This document shows, piece after piece, positions 27,727-35,558 of a DNA stretch of 64,000 nt. The notes beneath the pieces were generated by a model. That model made no database searches and was not told where the DNA came from. It was given only the letters and a program-made list of their open reading frames with translations. Within the stretch, counting starts at the first letter, position 1, and each line of letters opens with the position of its first letter. The DNA comes from Corynebacterium comes (GTDB lineage Bacteria; Actinomycetota; Actinomycetes; Mycobacteriales; Mycobacteriaceae), in assembly GCF_009734405.1 (NCBI RefSeq), contig NZ_CP046453.1, positions 2,604,001-2,668,000 on the forward strand, written 5' to 3'. The position numbers were made by a program, and so were the translations under genes.

Positions 27727-28968
27727 ATGCATGAACGCGACCCCAGGCAGCGCGAACCCCACCCCGGCCGTTCCGCTGATCCACGCGACTCCGATGACAT
27801 CGTCCGTGGTCGCGACGGCCGTCCCCTGGTCGATCGCTTCGGTCGCCCTGTCCGCCGCCGCCCGGCCGCCTCCCCCGCTGAAAGGCGGCCGGGCGCTGAG
27901 CGCAGTGAGCCACCGCGGCGGCGGCCGCCGCGTCGAGAAGCACCCCCGGCAGACCGGCCGCAGCAGTACATACCGCCGCGCCGCGAGGAGCGGCCCCGCT
28001 ACCAACAGGCACCACCGGCGCCACCGGCACGGCCCGCGCCGCCGGCCCCTCCGCGAGCCCGCCGCCGGTCACGGGGCGGCCCCCTGCGCATGATCGGCTG
28101 GATTCTGGCCGTGTTTCTCGTGCTCAGCCTGTCCATGATGTTGTGGGCGGACGCGCAACTCAACCGCGTCGACGCCCGGCCCGAGGCCCGCGTCGCAGAC
28201 ACCGCCGGCACCAACTGGCTGCTCGTCGGCTCCGACTCGCGCCAGGGGCTTTCCGACGACGACGTCGACCGCCTCGGCACCGGCGGTGACATCGGCGTCG
28301 GACGCACCGACACGATCATGATCCTGCACATCCCCACCACAGGCCAGGCCCGGCTGGTGTCCCTGCCCCGTGACTCCTACGTCAGCATCCCCGGCTACGG
28401 CGAGGACAAGATCAACGCCGCCTTCACCTTCGGCGGCCCGACGCTGCTGACCACCACCGTCGAGCAGGCCACCGGCCTGCGCATCGACCGCTACGCGGAA
28501 ATCGGCATGGGTGGACTCGCCAACGTCGTCGACGCCATCGGTGGCGTCGAGCTCTGCCCGGCCGAACCCATCACCGATCCCCTGGCCAACCTCAACGTGG
28601 CTGCGGGCTGCCAGGAGATGGACGGCCCCACCGCCCTCGGCTACGTGCGCACCCGCGCAACAGCGCTGGGCGACCTTGACCGTGTCAACCGCCAGCGCGA
28701 GTTCTTCGCCGCCCTGATCGACCAGTCCACCAGCCCGGCCACCCTGCTCAACCCCTTCCGGTTCGTGCCGCTGGTCAACAGCACCGCCAGCTCCTTCACC
28801 GTGGGCAGAAGCGACCACGTCTGGCATCTCGCCCGCGTCGGCCTGGCCATGCGAGGCGGAGTCCAGACCGAGACCGTGCCGGTGGCGGGCTTCGCCGACT
28901 ACGCCGTGGGCAACGTCGTCCTCTGGGATCAGGTCGGCGCGCAGACGCTCTGGGACTCGATGAAGTAG
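27727..28968 (+). CDS. lcpB: LytR-CpsA-Psr family cell-wall glycopolymer ligase
   Basis: 413 residues. A Pro/Arg-rich cytoplasmic N terminus (about 1-115) precedes one membrane helix (MIGWILAVFLVLSLSMMLWA) and the extracytoplasmic LCP domain. Its signature residues are in GSDSRQG, GRTDTIMILHI, LPRDSYVSI followed by KINAAFTFGG, and YVRTRATALGDLDRVNRQ, which carries the pyrophosphate-binding arginines. LCP enzymes attach arabinogalactan to peptidoglycan in this group. The position near pheA matches C. glutamicum lcpB. Downstream lies an IS5 element; the hairpin at 28999-29032 belongs mainly to the opposite strand. Confidence 0.92.
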   Translation: MHERDPRQREPHPGRSADPRDSDDIVRGRDGRPLVDRFGRPVRRRPAASPAERRPGAERSEPPRRRPPRREAPPADRPQQYIPPRREERPRYQQAPPAPPARPAPPAPPRARRRSRGGPLRMIGWILAVFLVLSLSMMLWADAQLNRVDARPEARVADTAGTNWLLVGSDSRQGLSDDDVDRLGTGGDIGVGRTDTIMILHIPTTGQARLVSLPRDSYVSIPGYGEDKINAAFTFGGPTLLTTTVEQATGLRIDRYAEIGMGGLANVVDAIGGVELCPAEPITDPLANLNVAAGCQEMDGPTALGYVRTRATALGDLDRVNRQREFFAALIDQSTSPATLLNPFRFVPLVNSTASSFTVGRSDHVWHLARVGLAMRGGVQTETVPVAGFADYAVGNVVLWDQVGAQTLWDSMK

Positions 28969-28993
28969 CCGCCGAAGATTTCTGCCGGCACAG

Positions 28994-29032
28994 AAAAACC
29001 GGGCCCCTCACCCCGGAGGGTGAATGGCCCGG
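28994..29032 (-). terminator. Minus-strand terminator, separated from its gene by the IS5 element
   Basis: On the minus strand, arms 29019-29032 and 28999-29012 pair with a short internal loop around CCGGAG, followed by TTTTT (28994-28998). That orientation suits the DUF5926/glpQ/pyk2 operon, whose last gene ends at 30023 on the far side of the IS. It could also act weakly after lcpB. Confidence 0.75.
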
Positions 29033-29046
29033 CCGTGTGAGGGGAG

Positions 29047-29977
29047 CTAGGGCGTGTCTCCTAAAGCTCTGAGCCAGGTGAGCACAGCACAGAGCACGAC
29101 GGCTCCACGATAAACCACGGCGAGTTTGTCATAGCGGGTGGCCAGGCCCCGCCACTGCTTGGCCAGGGCAAACGCCCGCTCGACAACATTGCGGCCCTTG
29201 TAGGCATGAGGGTCAAAGGCGGGCGGGCGCCCACCTTTGCTGCCTCTACGTTTACGGGCCGCGATACTGTCACGCTTTTCAGGAATGACCGCCACGATCC
29301 CCCGCTTACGCAGGTCACGCCGAATCACCGTCGTCGCGTAGCCACGGTCAGCCAGGACCGCATCCGGACGCGACCGCGCCCGCCCGGGACCCATGCGCGG
29401 GACGTGGATGTCGTCGAGCACAGCCTGAAGCATCGCACCGTCGTTGCGCTGCCCGCCGGTGACCACCACAGACAGGGGACGGCCGTGTCCGTCGACGCCG
29501 GCGTGAATCTTGCTCGACAGCCCACCGCGCGACCGGCCAATTCCATGACCTGCTGGTTCAGTCAACGCCAGCGGCAGATTCTTGTGATTCGATCGAGCCC
29601 CCTGTGTCCTGCTCGGGCCGGGTCGTGTTCGTCGCGTGCTGGTGGGCACGCGCGATCGAGGCGTCGACGGAGACGTTCCAGTCGATCTTTCCTTCCGCAT
29701 CGGCCACCGTCAGCAGGTAGGTCAGGACGGCATCCCACGTGCCGTCGGCGCAGTAGCGGCGGTGCCGTTTCCAGACGGTCTGCCAGGGGCCGTATTCATC
29801 GCGGGGCAGGTCCCGCCACGGGATTCCGGTGCGGTAGCGGTAGATGATGCCCTCAACGACCAGCCGACTGTTGTGAAAGGGACGACCCCGCTGCCCATCA
29901 CTGCTGGGCAGAAGGCGCTCAACCGTCTCCCACTGGTGGTCGGTCAGGACGCGAAACCGACTTTTGGTGTCACTCAC
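29047..29977 (-). CDS. IS5-family transposase in two overlapping frames
   Basis: The upstream frame (29977-29558, GTG start) encodes the DUF4096-type N-terminal domain (LTDHQWETVERLLP, TGIPWRDLP) and the first catalytic Asp in VSVDASIARAHQHA. The downstream frame (to 29047) continues with GRSRGGLSSKIHAGVDGHGRP, VLADRGYA (second Asp) and RNVVERAFALAKQWR (Glu), completing the DDE triad. The second frame is +1 relative to the first (equivalently -2); the switch must fall in their overlap, where a GGGGG run occurs. Overlapping-frame transposases are common in IS5/IS427. The stop TAG is supplied by the target CTAG outside the inverted repeat. Confidence 0.85.
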
Positions 29978-30023
29978 CGATCCAGTATCGCCCCACCGAC
30001 CAACCTATTTAGGAGACACGCCC
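29050..30023 (-). mobile_element. IS5-family (IS427-like) insertion sequence, complete
   Basis: About 974 bp bounded by perfect 16-bp inverted repeats GGGCGTGTCTCCTAAA (29050-29065) and its complement (30008-30023). The flanks read CTAG on both sides (29047-29050 and 30023-30026), either a CTAG or a TA target duplication. It carries one transposase in two overlapping frames. Perfect terminal repeats suggest a recent insertion. Confidence 0.93.
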
Positions 30024-30943
30024 TAGCGGATGGTCACCTGGCGGGACTTGATGTTCTGCAGCTGCTTGCGCTCCTCGCTGCTGAGCTGGGCGTCGTTGGC
30101 GATCTCGGCGTCAACGGCCGAGGACACGCGCTCCAGCTCATCGCCGTAGGAGTCGAAGGGGACCGACGGGTCGAGGTCGAAGACCGGGACGATGATGCCG
30201 TGGGTACGGAAGACGCCGGCAAACCTGGTGCCTTCACCCAGGTTGAATTCACCACGGGCGGCGACACGTGCAAGCGCGTTGAGCAGGGCGTCCTCGTTGT
30301 CGTCGGGGCGGATCCAGCGGATGTGCGCCTTGCCGCCGCCGGGGTTGACCCACCAGACTGCGCCGGGGATCCCGGTGTCCACGCGGTGGGATTCCACGAC
30401 GGAATCATTGGCGCTCTGGAGGGCCTGACCGGTGACCTGATCGAGCTCGAAACCCTCCGGGAGCCACCAGTTGAAGTCCTGGTGCTCGGTGACCTCCAGC
30501 TCTGCGTCAGCGGAGATGAGCTCGCTCAGAGCCGGCTGGGAACCGTCGGCGATACCGGAATCCAGGTTCTGACCGGGCTGGGCGCTCTTCACCCAGTTGA
30601 GGGCGTAGGCGAGGTCGCGGCCGGGGTTCTGGCTCGGGGACGCGGTCTGCAGGGCGACGTAGGCGTCGCCGCCGTCGGCTTCCTCACGGATGAGCGCCGC
30701 GGAACCGCCGGGCAGGACGGTGGCGATGTAGACGTCGCGGTCGATACCGTTGACGGCGACTTTGGCCACCGCGGAGGGGACGAACTCCTGCAGGGCGATG
30801 AGGTCCGCCTCGCCGCCGATGCCGCCGTAGGGGCGGGCCTCCTTCTCGAGGGAGGCTCTTTCGGCGGCGCGGGCGGCGAGCTTCGCTTCACGGCGGCTCA
30901 TGCCCTCGGGCAGGTTCTCGTTCTTCTTGATCTTCTTGGCCAT
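30023..30943 (-). CDS. DUF5926 family protein
   Basis: 306 residues, soluble, with a Lys-rich N terminus (MAKKIKKNENLPEGMSRREAKLAARAAERA) typical of this actinobacterial family of unknown function. The central region includes GGEADLIALQEFVPSAVAKV and DRDVYIATVLPGGSAAL; a Trp-containing segment near WWVNPGGGKAHIRWIRPDDNEDALLNALARV is conserved-looking. No enzymatic motif is visible. It is the last gene of a minus-strand run after pyk2 and glpQ. The IS5 element begins exactly in its stop codon, so the coding sequence is intact but its terminator is now about 1 kb away. Confidence 0.85.
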   Translation of the reverse strand: MAKKIKKNENLPEGMSRREAKLAARAAERASLEKEARPYGGIGGEADLIALQEFVPSAVAKVAVNGIDRDVYIATVLPGGSAALIREEADGGDAYVALQTASPSQNPGRDLAYALNWVKSAQPGQNLDSGIADGSQPALSELISADAELEVTEHQDFNWWLPEGFELDQVTGQALQSANDSVVESHRVDTGIPGAVWWVNPGGGKAHIRWIRPDDNEDALLNALARVAARGEFNLGEGTRFAGVFRTHGIIVPVFDLDPSVPFDSYGDELERVSSAVDAEIANDAQLSSEERKQLQNIKSRQVTIR

Positions 30944-30965
30944 GGGTCAAAGATACCTGCACGGG

Positions 30966-31682
30966 TCAGTTCCCGAGGGTACGGAGTGCCAGTTCGGGAT
31001 CATCGGTGGCCATCATGTCGACGCCCTGCGCACGGGCCCACAGCATGTCCGCGGGATCGTTGACCGTCCACAGGTAGGTGGGCAGGCCGTGGCTGCCGAT
31101 GAGATCGGGCCTCCTGCGGGCACGCCACAGGGAAATGCCGAGTCCGGTGGGCTTCCCGGGGTGGGTGTCGACGGGGTTCAGCCAGCGTTCGATCTTGCGG
31201 CGCAGATGGATGCGGTCGACGTCGGGGGCGATATGGCGCATCCGGGCGATCGCGGCGGCGGAGAAGGAGATGAGGTGGATGCGGGGGTCGTCGAGAAGCG
31301 AGGCATGCCGGAGCTGGCGCACGACCTGTTCCTCCAGGATGCGGCCGTAGCGCATCGGATGTTTGGTCTCGATGTAGAGGTGTTTGCCGTCGTGCGCCTT
31401 CACCATTTCCAGCGCCTCCGCCAGGGTGAGGACCTGCTGGGGATGTTTCTCGTCGCCGAAGTTGTGGTCGCGCAGGCGTGCCAGGGTGGCGTTGGACACC
31501 CGGCCGTGACCATCGGCGACGCGATCGATGATGGGATCGTGGATGAGCACCACCTCACCGTCGAGCGTGAGGCGAACGTCGCATTCCACGCCGTGGACCG
31601 GCAGTTCAAGGGCCTTGTCGAAGGCGAGCTGCGTGAGCTCCGGGTACTTGGCGGAGTAACCGCGGTGGGCGATGATTTTCAC
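30966..31682 (-). CDS. glpQ: Glycerophosphodiester phosphodiesterase
   Basis: 238 residues, GDPD family TIM barrel. The catalytic N-terminal motif IAHRGYS (about 4-10) and GVECDVRLTLDGEVVLIHDP (about 34-53), with the metal-binding Glu/Asp and second His, are intact. KHLYIETKHP and the C-terminal LWTVNDPADMLWARAQGVDMMATDDP complete the fold. It hydrolyses glycerophosphodiesters to glycerol-3-phosphate and an alcohol. No signal peptide, so it should be cytosolic. It starts 3 bp after the pyk2 stop, so co-transcription is expected. Confidence 0.94.
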   Translation of the reverse strand: MKIIAHRGYSAKYPELTQLAFDKALELPVHGVECDVRLTLDGEVVLIHDPIIDRVADGHGRVSNATLARLRDHNFGDEKHPQQVLTLAEALEMVKAHDGKHLYIETKHPMRYGRILEEQVVRQLRHASLLDDPRIHLISFSAAAIARMRHIAPDVDRIHLRRKIERWLNPVDTHPGKPTGLGISLWRARRRPDLIGSHGLPTYLWTVNDPADMLWARAQGVDMMATDDPELALRTLGN

Positions 31683-31685
31683 GGG

Positions 31686-33560
31686 TCACTCGTTGCCGTT
31701 GGGAACCCAGCTGCCGATACGACGCAGCAGCTGACGATTCTTGCGCTGCGAACGGCCCAGGCTGGTGGAGAGGGTGTGCAGGATACGGATGGCGTCAGTG
31801 ATGTGCGGACCCTTGTTGAGCATGACCGCCTCGGAGCGCAGGGCGTAGCCGGCGTCGGTGATCTCTGCGCGCGAGGGCAGGCCGGACTTGGCCAGGTTCT
31901 CCAGGATCTGGGTCGCCATGACGGTGGGCACGTGCGCGGCCTCCGCCATCTGGGAGATCAGTCGCGGCACCTCGGCCATGCGGTGGAAACCGAGCTCGAC
32001 GGCCAGGTCCCCGCGGGCGATCATCACACCGAGGTTCGGGTGGCGCATGCCCTCGAGCAGCACGCTGCAGAGGCCCTCGTAGGCGGGGATGGTCTCGATC
32101 TTGAGCACGATGCCCAGGTTGCGCACGCGCTCCGGGTCATCGGATTCCTGCGCGATCTTCTCCAGGGTGTCCAGGACGAAGGCGACGTCCTGCTCGTCAC
32201 GGATGAAAGATATGTCGGCGATGTCGCCGTGTGCGGCGACGAAACGGAATGCCTCGATGTCCTCCTCGGTGAGGCTGGGCAGCGGCAGGAACGTCTGCGG
32301 CAGGTTGATGCCCTTGTAGGCGGCGAGGTTCACGCCCTCCGGCCGGGCGCGGGTGACCTCCAGTCCGATCTCCGTGTGGCCCTCCGGGGTGGTCTGCCTG
32401 CAGGTGGCGCGGGCGGCGATGGAACCGTCGTCGAAGAGCACGGGATGGCCGACCTGGATGGCCGCGACCGCCTCGGGCAGGGTGCAGCTGATCCGCGGGT
32501 TCCAGCCCGGCGCGGGTTCCGCAGGGGCCTGGTCGTCGGTGAGGATGAGGCGGTCGCCGACGAACAGCCGCAGGCGCTGCTCGGTGGCGGGCACGCCGGA
32601 GACGCGGGTCTTCTCCCAGTCGTGCTCCAGGAGGGTGGAGTCGGAGATGTAGGCGTTGCGCTGCCCCTCGGCGAGTACCCCGCCGCCCTCGATGCGGGCG
32701 ACGGTGAACCTGCGCTTGGCGTCACGGGTGTCGTGGAGGGAGATCTCGGCGCCCTCCGTCAGTTTGCCCAGCCACTCGCGGTTGACTCTGAGCGCCAGGG
32801 CCGGACGGCCCGGCAGGTCTGCGGGGACCGGCGGGGTCTGGTCCCCGGGCAGGTCGTCCGGTGTCAGCCACAGCTTGGCCGGGGTGATCACCTGGCCGGT
32901 GTCGGTGCGGGTGACCCGGGCGCGGCCGACGGCGGGGCCGGGCGCAATCTCACCGGTGCGGACCTTGGGTCCGGCCAGGTCCATGGCCACCTTGATCTCG
33001 CGGCCGGCCTCTTCGGCGGCGGTGTGGACGTTGGCGATCATGCGTTCCCACACCGCCGGGCCGTCGTGGGCGCAGTTGATGCGGGCGAGCTCCATGCCGG
33101 CATCGGCGAAGCCGCGGACCAGGTCAAGGTCCTCGCCGGCCTCGCTCGGCAGGGTCACCATGATGCGGGAGTGGGTTTCCTCGGAGGACTCACCGAAGAG
33201 GGTGGTGGCGTGCTCCTCGAGGATGTCGTCCGCCAGCGCGAAGGCGTCACTGACCTCGGTGCCCCGGTACTTCAGTTCCTCCCCGGCGTAGGCGGAGAGG
33301 ACGTTGCGCGCCGCCTGCAGGCGAGCGATGACGGCCGGCTCGGTCGTGGTCAGACGGGTGGCGCCCACGGAGGCGAGTTCGTTCTGCATCTTGCGGATGT
33401 CATGCCTGCGGAGCTCCGCGTAGTGCACCAGGTTGACGGCACCGAGGCGGTGGTTGGCGGCGACCTTGGCGATGGCCCCGGCCTTGTCCTCTTCCGATTT
33501 CTCGAGCGCCTTGATGAGGTCGTCGACCTCGTTGATCAGTTCCTGCAGCCTGCTGTCCAC
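31686..33560 (-). CDS. pyk2: Second pyruvate kinase (Pyk2-like)
   Basis: 624 residues, GTG start with GGAGG 7 nt upstream. A helical N-terminal extension (about 1-130) precedes the barrel: VTLPSEAGEDLDLVRGFADAGMELARINCAH (first motif), MDLAGPKVRTGEI, GIVLKIET with the active-site Lys, MIARGDLAVEL and TVMATQILENL. The usual MLSGETAKG is changed to MLNKG and the chain ends soon after, so the allosteric C-terminal domain of classical pyruvate kinases is missing. The layout equals the Pyk2 described in C. glutamicum, which works alongside the main Pyk. It leads the operon with glpQ and the DUF5926 gene. Confidence 0.9.
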   Translation of the reverse strand: MDSRLQELINEVDDLIKALEKSEEDKAGAIAKVAANHRLGAVNLVHYAELRRHDIRKMQNELASVGATRLTTTEPAVIARLQAARNVLSAYAGEELKYRGTEVSDAFALADDILEEHATTLFGESSEETHSRIMVTLPSEAGEDLDLVRGFADAGMELARINCAHDGPAVWERMIANVHTAAEEAGREIKVAMDLAGPKVRTGEIAPGPAVGRARVTRTDTGQVITPAKLWLTPDDLPGDQTPPVPADLPGRPALALRVNREWLGKLTEGAEISLHDTRDAKRRFTVARIEGGGVLAEGQRNAYISDSTLLEHDWEKTRVSGVPATEQRLRLFVGDRLILTDDQAPAEPAPGWNPRISCTLPEAVAAIQVGHPVLFDDGSIAARATCRQTTPEGHTEIGLEVTRARPEGVNLAAYKGINLPQTFLPLPSLTEEDIEAFRFVAAHGDIADISFIRDEQDVAFVLDTLEKIAQESDDPERVRNLGIVLKIETIPAYEGLCSVLLEGMRHPNLGVMIARGDLAVELGFHRMAEVPRLISQMAEAAHVPTVMATQILENLAKSGLPSRAEITDAGYALRSEAVMLNKGPHITDAIRILHTLSTSLGRSQRKNRQLLRRIGSWVPNGNE

Positions 33561-33716
33561 TGCCAGCCTCCGTACGCGCGCGATGATGGGTGTTACTTCC
33601 CCCCATTGTGCCCCTCGGGGAGCAGTTCGGCACCTCGAACAGGTGGACGCTCCTGAGGGGAGGAGCCCCGCCGCATACCCTGCGAAACCGTCGTCGCTCT
33701 GCCAGAATCAGCCCTC
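33561..33716. other. Divergent intergenic region pyk2 / alpha-beta hydrolase
   Basis: A 156-bp gap with a small hairpin GCTCCTGAGGGGAGGAGC near 33649-33666. CAGAAT lies 8 nt before the hydrolase ATG and may be a weak leaderless -10. Confidence 0.35.
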
Positions 33717-35558
33717 ATGAGGGTCTCCAGCCGCCTGCGCCAGCAACTCCTGGCCGCCACGGCCCCCGTGGCCGTGCACGGCCTCAAGGGAGCGGCGTTT
33801 GCCCTGGAGGTCACCGCGGATCTCATACCCGGTTTCCGGATGACCCGGCGCCGTCGCCTCCCGGAGAACCTCGGCGCCGGGATCCTGGGGGCGGAGGTGA
33901 GCACCTGGTGGGCGATCTCCCCGTCCCTGCTTCCCCGCCCATGGTGGGTCACCGCGGCGAACGTCGCGATCTGCCAGGGTGCGGGCCATCTCGTGGGCAC
34001 CGGCCTCTCCTTCTCCGTGAACCGGTGGCTGACACGCCACGATCTGCAGCCGCCGGCCAGGGTGCGCAGATTCTGGCTGGAGACCGGCCATTCGACGATG
34101 GCGACGGTGACCGCGGTGGCCGTGCTCCTGAGCCTGCGCCGACAGGAGCAGCAGGCCCGCCTGGTGCGGGTGGAACGGGAACGCGGTGGCACGCACGCGC
34201 TGCTCGGCGGCCTCGTGGGCACCGCGGGGTACGGCGTCCTGCTTCTGCTTGGCGACGCCGCCCAGGTGTCCGTCGACCATCTCGGCAGGCGCCTGTCCCG
34301 CTGGATGCCGCTGGGCGTCGCGTGGTCGCTCGCCGCCGGTGGCGTAACCGGGCTGGTTCTCGTCCTCAGCGACAGGGTGCTCGTGCGACGGATCCTGGCG
34401 GGCCTCTCCCGTCGGGCAGAAAACGTCAACCAGTCCATCTTCCCCGGCACCAGCATGCCGGGGGAGCCGGAACGTTCCGGCTCCCCCTGCTCCCTGGAGC
34501 GGTGGTCGGCGGTGGGTTCGCAGGGGCGGGCCGTACTCTCGTTGGGGCCGCGTGCCAGGGACATCGCCGAGGTCACGGGTCTGGCCGTGACCCGTGAACC
34601 GATCCGGATCTTCGTCGGTCTGGTGCCTGGCCGTTCTCTGGAGGCCGCTGCCCGGCTGATCCTGGCGGAGATGGACCGTACCGGCGCCTTCCGCAGGAGC
34701 ACCCTGGTCATGCAGACCTCTGCCGGCACCGGTTGGATCACGGACTGGTCGGTGGACGCGGTGGAGTTCCTCACCGGCGGTGACTGCGCCACCGTGGCCA
34801 TGCAGTATTCTTTCCTGCCCTCGGCCGTGTCATATCTGGTGGACCGCGACACCCCGGTCCGTGCCTCCCGGATCCTCCTGGCCGCGCTCCTCGACCGCCT
34901 CGACAGGATGGCTCCGGCCGACCGGCCGAAGTTCTACGTCGCCGGGGAATCCCTCGGCGGCTACGGCGTCGCCAACTCCTTCGACAGCCTCGATGACCTC
35001 CTCGCGCGTACCGACGGCGCCGTCCTGTCCGGCTCCCCCCGATTCACCCGGATGCTTCGTGAGCTGACCGACGCCCGCGACCCCGGCTCCCCTGAACGCC
35101 TCCCGGTCATCGACGGCGGCCGGCACATCCGCTTCGTCTCCCACCCCGAGCACCTGCACCAGGAGTTCACCGGCATGGCCTACGCCAACGAGTGGGCCTA
35201 TCCCCGGGTGGTGGTGGCGCAGCACGCCTCCGACCCCATCGTGTGGTGGGAGGCGGACCTGTTCTGGCGACGCCCCGCGTGGCTCAGCGAACCCGGTTCC
35301 CGCGGCGTGCCCGCTCCCCGCCCCCAGCGTCTGGACGTGTTCCACGGGATGCGCTGGGTGCCGTTCATCACGGGGTGGCAGATCGGACTGGATCAGCTGA
35401 CCTCGTTGCTGGTGCCCGGGGGGCACGGACACCAGTACCACGCCGAGATGCTCTGGTACTGGGACGCGGTCCTCGGTGAGCACGCCACGCTCCGGCTGGA
35501 CCGTCGCATCGCCCGACGCGCGGAGGTGTTCATCCGGCGCGACGCCGTCAAGCGGTGA
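33717..35558 (+). CDS. Membrane alpha/beta-hydrolase (Abhydrolase_9 family)
   Basis: 613 residues. The N-terminal third has about five hydrophobic segments (an Abhydrolase_9_N membrane domain), and the C-terminal half is a large alpha/beta-hydrolase domain with nucleophile elbow GESLGGYG (about residue 408) and probable acid and His residues in the region PGGHGHQYHAEM. The family is found in actinobacteria and some proteobacteria and its substrate is unknown; a lipid or envelope ester is a reasonable guess from the membrane anchor. Its last 11 bp overlap the convergent phoD gene. Confidence 0.85.
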   Translation: MRVSSRLRQQLLAATAPVAVHGLKGAAFALEVTADLIPGFRMTRRRRLPENLGAGILGAEVSTWWAISPSLLPRPWWVTAANVAICQGAGHLVGTGLSFSVNRWLTRHDLQPPARVRRFWLETGHSTMATVTAVAVLLSLRRQEQQARLVRVERERGGTHALLGGLVGTAGYGVLLLLGDAAQVSVDHLGRRLSRWMPLGVAWSLAAGGVTGLVLVLSDRVLVRRILAGLSRRAENVNQSIFPGTSMPGEPERSGSPCSLERWSAVGSQGRAVLSLGPRARDIAEVTGLAVTREPIRIFVGLVPGRSLEAAARLILAEMDRTGAFRRSTLVMQTSAGTGWITDWSVDAVEFLTGGDCATVAMQYSFLPSAVSYLVDRDTPVRASRILLAALLDRLDRMAPADRPKFYVAGESLGGYGVANSFDSLDDLLARTDGAVLSGSPRFTRMLRELTDARDPGSPERLPVIDGGRHIRFVSHPEHLHQEFTGMAYANEWAYPRVVVAQHASDPIVWWEADLFWRRPAWLSEPGSRGVPAPRPQRLDVFHGMRWVPFITGWQIGLDQLTSLLVPGGHGHQYHAEMLWYWDAVLGEHATLRLDRRIARRAEVFIRRDAVKR

